Positions 10,471 through 20,545 are shown, numbered from the stretch's first letter. The stretch is DNA of 64,000 bases from Arion vulgaris (GCA_020796225.1 CM036759.1:20223813-20287812), one strand, 5' to 3'. Made by a program: numbers and translations. The notes: generated by a model not told the origin, from the sequence alone.

Positions 10471-10842
10471 TGTGTTTTTGTAGGTTAGATGCAGGCGCTC
10501 TACGCAATGAATGTGTAAACACTATTTAGCAGCACTGACTCTAAAATATTGTCGTAATAATTACAGCCTTAAACATGAAACCCTCAAGAGAAATGAATGT
10601 GCATATAATTTTTTTTTTTTTTTCTTTTAATAAAATGGCATCCATCGCAGGTGGGAGAAGTATGGGCATTTCATAAACGAAACTAATTTCATAAATGAAC
10701 ATACATCATATATGTACTGAAGAAACGACGTTTTATATGAGTGCCATGTGTTATTTATAGTGTATTAAGAAAAAGTTAATTGCATATCCTTTGCAGGACT
10801 TTGCGAATCAACCACAGCTTTTTAATGCTGTTTGTGATTTTT
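10471..10842. other. unassigned AT-rich interval
   Basis: Contains a T-run at about 10609-10623; otherwise nothing recognisable. Confidence 0.5.
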
Positions 10843-11022
10843 CTAGGTATTATTACGTTCAGTAGTTTGCCATTGCTTTCTGAACGGGTGGTGACATCGT
10901 CCTTTTGTCAAAATTCACACGAAACAATTTGCAACCAAATTGTCCGCAGAGCGATTCGAACTCAGAACGTCGGGGTTAATAGACCGAGTCACTATTCCCT
11001 CAACCCCAGAAGCCACCATAGT
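10843..11022 (-). mobile_element. SINE family E, copy 1 (tRNA-derived)
   Basis: On the minus strand a tRNA-like head contains the B-box-like GAGTTCGAATCGC. The body with GCAAATTGTTTCGTGTGAATTT and the 3' segment AGCAATGGCAAACTACTGAA match copies at 14829-15012, 32305-32487 and 23598-23760. Diverged at its head. Confidence 0.65.
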
Positions 11023-11323
11023 GTATTTGTCTAAGATAAATTATAATTCTGTGAATATCACATCTTATAAAAAATAATTCAATCCGACAACTGTGTTGTG
11101 CAGGTTTGTTTTCATTACGACTCTGCTGTGTGTGTAAGGTTGAATATGTCAACGTGTAAATAAAAAGTAAAGAAATTTAAGGTGTTTAGAACAAATACTT
11201 CTGAAAATGAAGGATATGTTGAAAAAAAGAAATTAGATTTCCATATACTAGTCCCTATGACAGCAGAAAGTATGTGACCCAATATTTTATTTCTGATCTG
11301 TTTCTTCTTTTGTTATGTCAGAG

Positions 11324-11575
11324 GGGGTCTCTGTGGATAAGTGGTTTAGCTCTTTGCCTTGTGAGTCGAAGATCGTGGGTTCGAGTCCGGATATCACCGT
11401 TCTGTTCACGAGTGCAGTTTTTTCCAGAGACCTCCTAGGATTGTTGCTGGAGCTACGAAGTTCGTGCATTGTGCAATACTCTCGGCAGGTGGCGATCCAT
11501 TTTTGCGGAGAGGGACCGAACCATATGCGGTAAAACCCGGTGCAATGAAGTAAATCCTTTGGCTTTAAAACCCTT
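11324..11575 (+). mobile_element. SINE family D, copy 1 (tRNA-derived)
   Basis: The head has clear polymerase III promoter elements: GATAAGTGGTTTAGCTC (A box) and GGGTTCGAGTCC (B box) spaced as in a tRNA gene. The body contains TTTTTTCCAGAGACCTCCTA, CGAAGTTCGTGCATTGTGCA and GCGGAGAGGGACCGAACCAT. A second, inverted copy lies at 33341-33572. It is not a tRNA gene: the 3' half of the cloverleaf cannot form and a 150-bp tail follows. Confidence 0.8.
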
Positions 11576-11598
11576 TTTAAACCCTTGTCATGTATGTT

Positions 11599-11810
11599 TT
11601 TGTTTTTGTTTTTTCCCGATCCAGAAGCACTTGAGCTTTCAACTCTTCGGCTCGGTGCCATGTACATCGTAACCCTTCGGTTCGGTGCCACGAACACAGT
11701 GAATCTGGGGAACCTTTGGCTTTTCTGCCAGTCCGCGGAATTGAACCCGCACACACAGAGGATTAGTCACCCGCGGTCCAACGCGCTACGAACACGCTGG
11801 GCAGACGGGC
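11599..11810 (-). mobile_element. SINE family A, copy 1 (tRNA-derived)
   Basis: A minus-strand tRNA-like head (GCCCGTCTGCCCAGCGTGTT, with B box GGTTCAATTCC) is followed by the family body GGTTACGATGT-CATGGCACC-GAGCCGAAGAGTTGAAAGC and a tail after CTTCTGGATCGGG. A perfect 13-bp target duplication, TGTCATGTATGTT, flanks it at 11586-11598 and 11811-11823. Other copies are at 21550-21714, 30265-30470, 36008-36210, 41488-41685 and 43537-43742. Confidence 0.9.
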
Positions 11811-11823
11811 TGTCATGTATGTT

Positions 11824-12200
11824 AATTTAAGAATTATTATTCTGTTTAGGAAGGGAAATAATCACTTTAAAACACCAAAGTCGAACATATTGTGGCAATC
11901 ACAGAACCGTGTATCTTGCCGATGTCCCATAGTTTCCACTGGAAAAAAACTGCTACTGTAAATCCTTTCTTCTTTCTTATAATTTTTTCTTCGAAATAAA
12001 AATAACTAAAAAACTGGAAAGAATCTGCGTGTCTGCAATCAGGTCACCAATACATTGTTCATTTGTACAGCGACAACTCAGAAAATCCGATCATTTCAGC
12101 TTGGTATATGTAGAATCAACAGAACGGATTATTCATCTATTATGAAGTTTAATCGATCGTACTGACTATGTAATCTAGCAAATACAGCAGAGACTAAAAC
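11824..12200. other. unassigned interval
   Basis: No gene or repeat recognised. Confidence 0.5.
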
Positions 12201-12596
12201 GATTGATTGATTGATAGAACCATCATCATTGCACTTTGTGATTAGATAGTGCTTCGATCTTTCTTACAGAAGATTTCCTGCAGTGCACGAAATTCTAGCA
12301 CCGGCGAGGACCGATGTAGTTTGACGATGGTGAAGATATTTAAAATTCTAGTATTTTCTAATGTTTGCCTGCAGCGCTTCACTATCTTCAATTTTGAAAT
12401 GCCAATGTTTCTTTTAAAGGCTGATATTGAAAACGGAACGTATGTTTTATCTTCCGTCTTCGGTAGAACTAGGAATTCAACCTCACCTACACTGAGATCA
12501 GGGATCTCTGGAAAATATCCAGATGTCTCCACGCGTAAGTGAACCTGGTATCGTTGGTACGAGATACGAGCAACCAACATCTACGCCACCGAGACC
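12201..12596 (-). mobile_element. SINE family C, copy 1 (tRNA-derived)
   Basis: On the minus strand it starts with GGTCTCGGTGGCGTAGATGT, a tRNA-like head with GGTTCACTTAC as degenerate B box, then GGATATTTCCAGAGATCCCT-GATCTCAGTGTAGGTGAG, a long body, and GTGCAATGATGATGG with a terminal (ATCA)n tail at 12201-12215. Near-complete sisters are at 25286-25725 (minus) and 21446-22062 (plus, interrupted). A SINE of about 400 bp; open frames on both strands here are incidental. Confidence 0.8.
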
Positions 12597-12604
12597 CATT
12601 AATA

Positions 12605-13072
12605 TACTAAAAGACATACCAGAGACTAAAAGACATACCAGAGACTAAAAGACATACCAGAGACTAAAAGACATACCAGAGACTAAAAGACATACCAGAG
12701 ACTAAAAGACATACCAGAGACTAAAAGACATACCAGAGACTAAAAGACATACCAGAGACTAAAAGACATACCAGAGACTAAAAGACATACCAGAGACTAA
12801 AAGACATTCCAGAGACTAAAAGACATACCAGAGACTAAAAGACATACCAGAGACTAAAAGACATACCAGAGACTAAAAGACATACCAGAGACTAAAAGAC
12901 ATACCAGAGACTAAAAGACATACCAGAGACTAAAAGACATTCCAGAGACTAAAAGACATTCCAGAGACTAAAAGATATACCAGAGACTAAAAGATATCCA
13001 GAGACTAAAAGACATACCAGAGACTAAAAGACATACCAGAGACTAAAAGATATACCAGAGACTAAAAGACAT
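12605..13072 (+). repeat. 19-bp minisatellite, about 25 units
   Basis: The unit ACTAAAAGACATACCAGAG is repeated with very few substitutions (ACATTCC and ATATACC variants toward the right end, where units are less regular). It starts within 10 bp of the tRNA-head end of the SINE at 12201-12596 and runs into a LINE fragment. Confidence 0.95.
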
Positions 13073-13075
13073 AAT

Positions 13076-13400
13076 AATTGCAATCTTTATACCAACACTA
13101 TGCTACAAGTGCTAAACTTCAGCACTAATAAAAGAACAAGAATGGGAAATTACTACACTTGAAATGAGATGCTTGAGGAAAGTGATAAATACAACAAGAA
13201 GACTATATAAGAAAAGAAGAAATTAGAAGAACAGTACCTGTTGTTAGATTCATTGAAAACATAGACTCAAATGGTTTGGCCACTTGGTGAGTTTGAATCC
13301 GACTATACTAGTTTCAAGAGCGTTCAATCTGAAAATGGAATCATCAAAAGGAAGGGGCAGACCAAGAAAAAGATGAGCTGATGGAGTTACAGACGTCTTA
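13076..13400 (+). mobile_element. LINE C-terminal fragment
   Basis: Reads IFIPTLCYKC at its start, EMRCLRKVINTTRR, LKWFGHLVSLNPTILVSRAF, KGRGRPRKR and ends near ADGVTDVL. These blocks follow the LINE C-terminal order (LPTLCYQCQTW, EMRCLRK, KWFGHL, RGRPRKRW). Several frame breaks; RT itself is absent. Confidence 0.7.
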
Positions 13401-13459
13401 AAATTTCACAGAATCATAGCATATCGAGTGAACGAGCGTGCATTATCTCGGGAAAAGAT

Positions 13460-13695
13460 CATCAAGTATTGGTTATTGGTTACTAAACTGACGTCATTAC
13501 ATTCCGGACAGACCCATAGGTGCTCAGTCTCCCCCTCCTGATATCGAAGAGTATGCATACTGATGGTTCCCGTGGCTTGTTGATTAAAGACACTCTTCAC
13601 TCTGCCCCTCGTGCATCTAGTTATACTTGTACAACAGGTAACTCCAAACTGTTTATATCTATGGTTCGATTCAACATCTATTTTAGTGTTCTCAT
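13460..13695 (-). mobile_element. RNase H LINE 3' end, copy 3 (inverted)
   Basis: The minus strand reads LDENTKIDVESNHRYKQFGV, then GRVKSVFNQQATGTISMHTL and EHLWVCPECNDVSLV, ending with the ACCAATAACCAATA tail. It matches 348-659 and 19607-20018. In this copy the frame through WVCPECNDV is intact, which shows the true reading frame of the family's C-terminus and its CxxC pair. Short ATCATCA repeats at both edges may be a target duplication. Confidence 0.8.
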
Positions 13696-14828
13696 CCAAC
13701 ATCATCATTTAAATCTGCGACGCCTAACGCCGAAGATGCAGAGAAAGACTAAAGAGGAAAGAAAGAACTAACTCAATAATACACTCAAGACTGACTCAAG
13801 ATTTGAAATAAATGTCAGTTACACAACACTAGCCTCTAGAAACTTTAAATAATACAGATCGTGTTCATTGTAACCTAAGTTCTGGAAGTCCCAATTTTTT
13901 TTCCTCATCACATTTTCTCTACGACACGCTATGCACTGCCACAATCACTTTACTTTGGATTATTCAAATATCCAGGTCCTTCAGTCTTCTTATATTACAC
14001 AAGGCCAGACATTAGCACATGCAACCTGATTATCTCTGAGTTAGTTCACCAATTACTGCAAATTATCGTTAAATTCAATTTTATTTGTCCCATCATCAAG
14101 TCAAACCAGGATCCTAGGACATAAAACCCAAGGCTCTAAAACTGTGATTTCAGGAAAATCAATTGCAGGATGAAATAGAAGTTAGCAGAGGGAAAAATTA
14201 TGGGGAAACATAATTGTACCGAAGGGGATTAAGAGAAACGGTACAGCAAGGAAATGCATGGATGTAACAAAGTTGAGAGCACAACGAATGAAAATTGTTT
14301 ATACTATACGAAGATAGTAGGTTGTACATTTTTCAACACATTGAAAGACAGAAAGGAAAGAAGAAAGATACAATCGCAAATGAGTTGGGGAAAACCGTAA
14401 GTCATTGAAAATATTCAGTGAGAAAGTTGGCTGCAGTTTTTTTTCAAGCCTGGAAAAAAAAGATATTACCAGTTACCTTGTTCAGTTGAATTTACTACCG
14501 CACCCATTAATATTTTGTGCATTTTATTATTTCAATAATAAAATCTTTTTATCTATCTTACCTATGATATCTCGAATATGTGTTCTCTGTCGTTCACTTT
14601 TTCTTTTTTCTGGCATCTGTCTTTCTTAGTATAAAAGAAATTGTTTGTTTGTTATTACATTAAACATTTTTATAAAAAGATGATGATAAATTCTGAAAAT
14701 ATTTTGGAAACTTTGATGTGAGATCAAGCATAATTTGATTAGCAATAGCGTCGTAACAACAATGAAAATAGTGGAATATTCTGTACAGAACTTCACCATC
14801 CACCACAGTAAACGGGTCGTCGATTTTC
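13696..14828. other. unassigned interval
   Basis: No gene or repeat recognised; ordinary AT-rich DNA. Confidence 0.45.
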
Positions 14829-15012
14829 TAGGCACCACTTAGACGTTCAATAGTTTGCCATTGATTTCTGAACTGTGAGGTATATTTCTACCGTTCGTTA
14901 AAATTCAAGGAAACGAATTTGCTTCCAAATTTGCACGCCGCGGAGTTTACGCAAGGTACGCTTGGCTTGTGATCGAGCTCACTACCGCTTAATTAAGCTA
15001 CAGATGCTCACA
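14829..15012 (-). mobile_element. SINE family E, copy 2
   Basis: The minus strand starts GAGCATCTGTAGCTTAATTA (A-box region, with a small insertion), runs GCGGTAGTGAGCTCGATCAC and the body with GCAAATTTGGAAGCAAATTC, and ends ACGTCTAAGTGGTGCCTAG. Same family as 32305-32487 and 23598-23760. Confidence 0.75.
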
Positions 15013-15274
15013 TAGTGGCATAAAGAGTTCAAATCGCAATATGAGGAGAATTTCAGTCTGATTGTAAAAGTCAGTTATAAGAAGTAGTCAAATATGCTTT
15101 AATGTTAGTTTTAGGTTGTTACTATATTGATTTCTATTTCTATTTTCTTTCTCTTCTCTAATCGTATTTTGTCTCACAGCGTCAGGATAAGAAGACATTT
15201 TTAGAACGAACTTTTGTGCGAAATTCATAACTATTGTTTTTTCACTGAATGTGTTAATTCTGAGTTCCATCTTT

Positions 15275-15560
15275 TGCGTGGACGGCCTTTTGTTTTGTAT
15301 CCACTGTATCGGAGTAGCATTGCTATGTGAGGGGCACTATCTGTTGGTAATCTCCTTATGTGGCCAAACCATTTAATTTGCTGTTTCTTGATGAAGTTCA
15401 GTATTGATATTGTACTAATCTTTTCCTGTTGACTTCATTTCTAAGTATGTCTCTGCTTGATACTTCCAGCATTCTGCGTAGACACTTCTTCTCAGACATT
15501 CAATATTGATTTCAAGCTGATGAGAATCCTTCATGCATTAGAACGTGCTAAAATCATTCT
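15275..15560 (-). mobile_element. LINE C-terminal fragment, family G (inverted)
   Basis: Minus-strand sequence contains the GTCTACGCAGAATGCTGGAAG, LNFIKKQQIKWFGHIRRLPTD-type and GRPRKRW-type zones of the family at 22190-22510, including AAAACAAAAGGCCGTCCACG. Frames are broken. Confidence 0.6.
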
Positions 15561-15689
15561 CTTTTATAAGTACTTTTCTCATCATGTGACATGTCATTTA
15601 CAGAACTTAGCTCTTATCACATTCCGTCGGAAAAAAATATCTCGGTATCAAGAAAATTCTCCAGACTGATCCAACGTCGTATTCAAGGT

Positions 15690-15835
15690 TTCTTTAATAT
15701 CCTGTTGTCACCGTCGTCTTGATCGTCCCCCACTTCTCCTTCCATGAACCGCCCATTACTTTTTCCAAACCACTTTGACTTTTAATGTGACCAACAAATT
15801 TCAGTTTCTGGTACATAATGTTGAATTTCTTCATT
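15690..15835 (-). mobile_element. possible LINE C-terminal fragment
   Basis: The minus strand gives NEEIQHYVPETEICWSH followed, after a stop, by KSKWFGKSNGRFMEGEVGDD, which looks like the LKFVGHI-KSNG-MEGEVxG zone of LINE C-termini. Short and weak. Confidence 0.4.
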
Positions 15836-15964
15836 TATAGTCTCATGATTTTTTTTTTTTTTTTTTTCAGTAGTTTATAATTGTTTTCAGAACAATTCTT
15901 GTCGCTTAAAAGTTGTGCTCCCTGGTTCTCTCTAGGATCCGATACCAGGCCGAACCAGCTCCTT

Positions 15965-16290
15965 CCTCCTAGGTTGGAAAAATAACAAGTGGAAGAAATA
16001 TAGTGCGGAAGAAGCCCTGGAAAAAAGAAGGGAGAAAGAAGATATGGATCAAGAATTTGAAGGAAAAAGTAGTGAATGAGAGAAGAATTCTGAAAAAAGT
16101 GTAGGAGGAAGAAGAAGAAAGAAGTACAAGAAAGAAGAAGTGGAAGAAAGAAAAAATTACGAGAAGAATGAGGAAGAAGAAGAAAAAGTAGAAGAAATAA
16201 AAATTAGAATAACTGAAAAGTAAAGAAAAAAGCAAGTAGCAGAAAAAAATAGATATAAAAAGTAAATAAGAAGGGAGGATTGAAGAAGGA
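15965..16290 (+). repeat. polypurine GAA-rich low-complexity block
   Basis: Almost pure purine on the plus strand, built of GAAGAA, GAAAGAA and GGAGGAAGA motifs. The opposite strand gives an 88-residue Phe/Ser-rich frame that is only composition. Confidence 0.85.
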
Positions 16291-16557
16291 AGAAGTGGAA
16301 GAATAAATAAGTATTCACATATAAGAACAAAATAAAATATGTTAGAGAAAACTAAAAAAATAGCTATTCTCTAATAATAAATGTATGTAGAATTATTAAG
16401 ACAAACACAAGAATAATAACACGAAAAATGAGAGGTCTTACACATCGTACTGGTTCATAAAATGACCCAGTTACTTTGAACCACAGTGGCATCATGACAC
16501 GTTCTCTAAGACCAATCTGAAGACGTCTTTTATACTGTTATTCTTTTTCCGTTATCC

Positions 16558-16833
16558 ATGTGCCCTCCTCTTATGTCAACTTCTTCTACAAGTGGCAGTG
16601 TTGACGCTGTTTCGATCAATCTCAATAAAGAAATCATTAAATTCTGGACAAGACGAGATGTTCTGAAATTAAGTTTTCACCCCAGTCAAAAGCCTCTCGA
16701 CTGTGCTAAGAGAAGGCCAGAAGACTTCCAAGATCGGTTTATTCAAGTGAAATTGAAAATTGGAAAAAAATTGAACGAGAAATCAGAAGCACAGAAGAGA
16801 TTAGTTGCCAACCGGACTGCTTTTGGTGTCTGA
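16558..16833 (+). other. unrecognised 91-codon open frame
   Basis: ATG to TGA, beginning MCPPLMSTSSTSGSVDAVSI and with a lysine-rich end (KLKIGKKLNEKSEAQKRLV). It is mixed in composition rather than low-complexity, so it could be an exon or part of an old element, but I recognise no domain, and no splice or promoter context is convincing. I regard a real gene as unlikely. Confidence 0.15.
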
Positions 16834-16974
16834 CAATGATCATCCCATGCAATACAAATAACTGTTATCATTGTCACGCTTATATATTTTTACCATTATA
16901 CATTGACGTCTACACATTACTACGTGCTACAAAAAAGTTCTGATAATCATTGAGTTATCTATAAGTGTGTCCTA

Positions 16975-17600
16975 CAAGGTGTGTCCTGAGCCTAGCCCTG
17001 CACTGGCAGGGTTGGGATCGGCGAGTCTCTCTTAGGAGGGGCGAAAAGTGAAATTAGTAGCCTGCTGTTGACCCTCAGAACACACAAGTCAACCCCACCT
17101 CCCAGCGGTGTAGACCGGGAAACTTTGACCGTGAGGTCAAAGGCTAACGGTCAATGGCTCGCCTAGGAGATGGACTTCCTTAGGTCAGGATTTTTAATTT
17201 TTTTTTGGTGTCCTTGGGGAGTTAACCCGACAAAAATATCGATGGAAGTCTGCCCCCTCCCTCCAAGACTTGTGATATCAGTGGATTTACCTGATATCCA
17301 AGATCAGACACTAGCTATGGGCAAATAGCCCCACTGCCTTGTGGAGCCTCGGGAGAGACAAAGGCTATGGGAGTAAACCCAAACATAAAATCCGGAGCGG
17401 AGCCCTAAGGCGGACAGGCATCAAGTGATGTCCTACTGGCAGCTCCTGCAACCGAACTGATACCAGTTGTCGTGCTTGCACTCCTCTGAATTCTATCAGC
17501 GAGGTCGAGAGGGGTTAGTTGACGCTTGGGCAACTCAGCTACTCCATAAAAATCGCACAGGCATGCGTCACGGAGAGGTGACACAGCACCTATAGTCTCC
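16975..17600 (+). mobile_element. 5' leader (untranslated) region of the C2H2-tailed LINE
   Basis: A GC-richer block precedes the RT remnant in the same orientation. It contains a 6-bp hairpin CCCTGC-ACTG-GCAGGG (16996-17011), a CCGGGAAACTTTGACCGTGA segment, and at 17331-17344 a CCAC-TGCCTT-GTGG hairpin followed by AGCCT/AGGCT (17345-17349 with 17362-17366). Both strands are stop-rich or lack domains. I infer it is the leader of the element because it abuts the RT and has no other match; the endonuclease that should lie between is absent. Confidence 0.5.
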
Positions 17601-17635
17601 TGAGACAAAGAGGCCAATGATGATGATCTATAAGT

Positions 17636-19426
17636 GGTATTCCACCTACCTTAGTAGAGGTCAAGAAGGCAACAAGCCAGATGTCCAGCGGGAAGGCACC
17701 GGTGCGGACTCAATACCAACCGAAGTCTACAAAGAAGGAGGGCCCACGTTGATGCTAAAATTGACAGAGTTATTTACATCCATTTGGTGCAACGAACGTG
17801 TGCCACAGGAATTAAAGGATGCCACTATTGTCCACCTGTACAAGCGGAAAGGAAACCGCCAGGCCTGCGATAACCACAGGGATCTCCTCCTGTCAATCGC
17901 TGGCAAAATACTGGCCAGAGTCCTCCTCAATCGATTAATCGATCACCTGGAACAGGACTTACTCCCTGAGACCCAATGTGGCTTCAGAGCAGGTCGTGGA
18001 ACAGCAGACATGATATTTGCTGCTCGCCAACTACAGGAGAAATGCCAAGAGCAGCACCGTAACCTCTATATGGTCTTTGTCGATCTGACAAAGGCTTTCG
18101 ACACGGTTAATAGGGAGGGTCTATGGAAGATCATGGAAAAATTTGGATGCCCAAAGAAATTCATCAAGATCGTTCAACAGTTTCACGAGGGCATGATGGC
18201 ACGTGTACTTGACGAAGAGGGGCTGTCGGAAGCCTTCCATGTCACCAACGGCGTCAAACAGGGATGTGTACTGGCCCAACACTCTTCAGCATGATGTTTG
18301 CTGCCATGCTCACGGATGTCTTTTGGGAAGGCGACGAACATGGGGTAAAGATTAGATACAGGACAGACGGTAACCTATTCAATCTTCGGAGGTTAAAATC
18401 CTCCACCAAGGTAAAAGAATCAACTATCTCAAACCTGTTGTTTGCTGATGACTGTGCCCTCGCTACCAACTCTGAGGAAGAAATGCAGACTTACATGGAC
18501 AAGTTCTCAATGGCCTGTGATAGGTTTGGCCTCACCATTAACACCAAAAAACAGAGGTCATGTTCCAGCCCGCCCCTAGAGAACAGTATTACGATCCAGT
18601 CATCAACATTAAACACCAGCGTCTCCAGTCAACGGACAACTTTGCTTATCTTGGCAGCCTCCTATCCAGATCGGCAAACATAGATTCTGAGGTCCACAAT
18701 AGGATATCCAAAGCCAGTGCTGCGTTCGGAAGGTTACGTGTCACTGTGTGGGAACGGAAGGGGATAAGCATAGTCACAAAGCTGAAAGTTTACCAGGCCA
18801 TAGTGCTAACCACGCTGCTGTACGCAAGCGAGACATGGACAGTGTATAGCAGACACGGAAGAAAATTAAACCATTTCCACACAAGCTGTCTACGCAGAAT
18901 ACTAAAAATAAACTGGCAGGACAAAATTCCAGACAGCGAAGTCCTCCAAGAGCAAAGATCCCAAGCGTCAACACCCTGTTGCAGAAGGCCCAACTGAGAT
19001 GGGTCGGTCACGTTGCTCGAATGCCTGATAAACGCATCCCAAAACAGTTGATGTATGGCGAGCTTGAAGGGGCAGACGTTTAGCTGGTGGACAGAAAAAC
19101 GCGTTAAAGACACTCTTAAAGTGTCTCTGAAATGCTTCGATATAGACAATACGTGCTGGGAATCCCTTGCGCAAGATCGCCAAATGTGGCGCTGTAACAA
19201 CAAAGAGGAACCCGAATAGCTGAGAATCATCGTATTGTTGAGTCACCGAGAAAACGAGCAGCGCGAAAAGACAGAGCACACAACACGCACATGTCTAACC
19301 TTGATCATGTATGCCCCACCTGTGGTCGGATATTCTGTTCTAGGATTGGACTCTACAGTCACCTCCGCACACACCAGAGAGGTGCAACAGTACACGTCTG
19401 AGATTGTTGTCATCATCGCTTGCGAT
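17636..19426 (+). pseudogene. LINE reverse transcriptase with C-terminal C2H2 zinc finger (degenerate)
   Basis: This is the best-preserved protein trace in the window. In order: VKKATSQMSSGKAPGADSIP-like start; RLIDHLEQDLLPETQCGFRAG; motif A FVDLTKAFDTVN with catalytic Asp (codons 18076-18102); motif B GVKQGCVLA; motif C FADD (18441-18452); YLGSLLS; ASETWT; LRRILKINWQDKIPDSEVLQ; LRWVGHVARM; DTLKVSLKCFDIDNTCWESL; and a final CPTCGRIFC-SRIGLYSHLRTH finger at about 19312-19375, close to the stop. The frame is broken at about 17700, 18275, 18550, 18950 and 19080, each compatible with a small indel. RT would have copied its own RNA at a nicked target; the finger probably helps bind nucleic acid. 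The N-terminal endonuclease is missing, so this is an internally deleted, inactive copy. The clade is uncertain (RTE/CR1-like architecture). Confidence 0.85.
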
Positions 19427-19447
19427 GGACGGCTATAAAAAAATAAG

Positions 19448-19449
<2 letters not shown>

Positions 19450-19505
<56 letters not shown>

Positions 19506-19506
19506 A
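19450..19506 (+). repeat. (AAT)n microsatellite at LINE tail
   Basis: About 18 AAT units, directly after the shared tail ATCATCGCTTGCGATGGACGG of the plus-strand LINE and directly before its inverted twin. It probably began as the LINE's 3' tail repeat. Confidence 0.95.
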
Positions 19507-20095
19507 ACCGTCCATTGCAAGCGATGATGACAACAGTCTCAGAAATGTACTACTGCACCTCTCTGGTATGTGTCTCTGTGACTGTAGAGGTCAATCCTCA
19601 AATACAGGTTTCGGTATGAGTGGATGTCGTCTATAGAAGTTTCTAACCTCCAGCGGCTTACGTGGATATACTGTCCTGGGCATGCGGTGTTTACGGTAAT
19701 GAGAGAGCGGACCGGCTTGCATCAACAGCATCGATTGTTGGGGAGTTGAAGATGGATAAGGGGATATTCTTCGGTCTCTTCGCGAGTCTCTGTTGGATGA
19801 GGACACTAAAATCGATGTTGAATCGATCAAGCGATTTAAGCAGTTTGGAGTTACCCGTTGTTCAAGTCGAACTGGATGCCTGAGAGGCAGATTGAGATGT
19901 GTGTTTAATCAGCGAGCCACAGGAACCATCAGTATGCATACTCTTCGATATCTGTTAGGGAGACTGAGCACCTATGGGTCTGCCCGGAGTGCAATGACGT
20001 CAGTTTAGTAACCAATAACCTCAAACACAATCTCCTACCACAGGTGGGGCATACCTGATCAAGGTTAGACATGTGGGTGTTCTATATTTCGTCTA
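19507..20095 (-). mobile_element. inverted 3' end of the C2H2-tailed LINE, interrupted by another LINE
   Basis: 19507-19606 is the reverse complement of the neighbouring element's last 100 bases (tail, then the TxxGATTGACCTCTACAGTCA finger region). The match resumes at about 20030-20095 with the reverse complement of CATGTCTAACCTTGATCA and CCCCACCTGTGG. In between lies an RNase H LINE tail with a target duplication. The outer element is therefore older than the insert. Confidence 0.8.
19607..20018 (+). mobile_element. nested RNase H LINE 3' end, copy 2
   Basis: It encodes, with shifts, YCPGHAxVYGNERADRLAS (the C-terminal RNase H block around the conserved His and Asp), LKSMLNRS/LDEDTKIDVESIKRFKQ, and LWVCPECNDV-type end. 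It matches 348-659 closely and extends about 120 bp further 5'. It is flanked by an 11-bp direct repeat with one mismatch: CCTCAAATACA (19596-19606) and CCTCAAACACA (20019-20029). It interrupts an inverted LINE tail. Confidence 0.85.
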
Positions 20096-20099
20096 TCAT

Positions 20100-20545
20100 T
20101 TATTAGAGTACAGGAATTCAAGTACCTAGGAAGTGTATTTACAGAGGATGGAAGACTCAACAGAGAGATAGAAACTAGAGTCCAGAAAGCAAATGCAATA
20201 ACCTAACAACTAGCGCCACTATTTAGACATCCAACTATCTCACTGACAGCTAAACAACAGTTGATCAACAGCATTTTCATACCCACTCTATGTTACCAAT
20301 GTCAAACATGGACAATGAATAAGACACATGCACAGAAAATAGCAACATGCAAAATGAGACGTCTCCAGCTTCATTCTTCACACAAGAATCGACAGAATTA
20401 CGAATACCAGCATCAGAGAAAGGACTATATGCGAAACAGAGAGATGTGGTTTGGTCATAGTTTAATGCTAACAAACCAAACTACCTATGAAACTTTCACA
20501 ACATAATATCAGGAAGGAATGCGAGAGGAAGACCGAGGAAAATGT
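20100..20545 (+). mobile_element. LINE C-terminal fragment (GRPRKxW family, copy 3)
   Basis: Reads VQEFKYLGSVFTEDGRLNRE, IETRVQKANAIT, LINSIFIPTLCYQCQTWTMN and further, with breaks, MWFGHSLMLTNQTTYE and ARGRPRKMW. This is the RT thumb-to-C-terminus order of endonuclease/RT LINEs. The tail of this copy continues into the 75-bp tandem array. The related 3' end is inverted at 10050-10470. Confidence 0.75.

Noticed and set aside
11324..11400. tRNA gene (good A and B boxes)
   Set aside because: The acceptor stem cannot close, and the same head with a 150-bp body recurs elsewhere, so it is the head of a SINE. The same applies to the other tRNA-like heads.
12605..13072. CRISPR-like array of regular repeats
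   Set aside because: The units are directly tandem with no unique spacers, and the context is a eukaryotic genome. The same holds for the arrays at 3596, 23467, 26859, 33600, 44310, 48170, 50803 and 61130.
15969..16235. 88-codon Phe/Ser-rich possible membrane protein, minus strand
   Set aside because: It is the complement of a polypurine GAA block.
19404..19619. asparagine-rich protein
   Set aside because: The Asn run is the (AAT)n microsatellite between two LINE tails.
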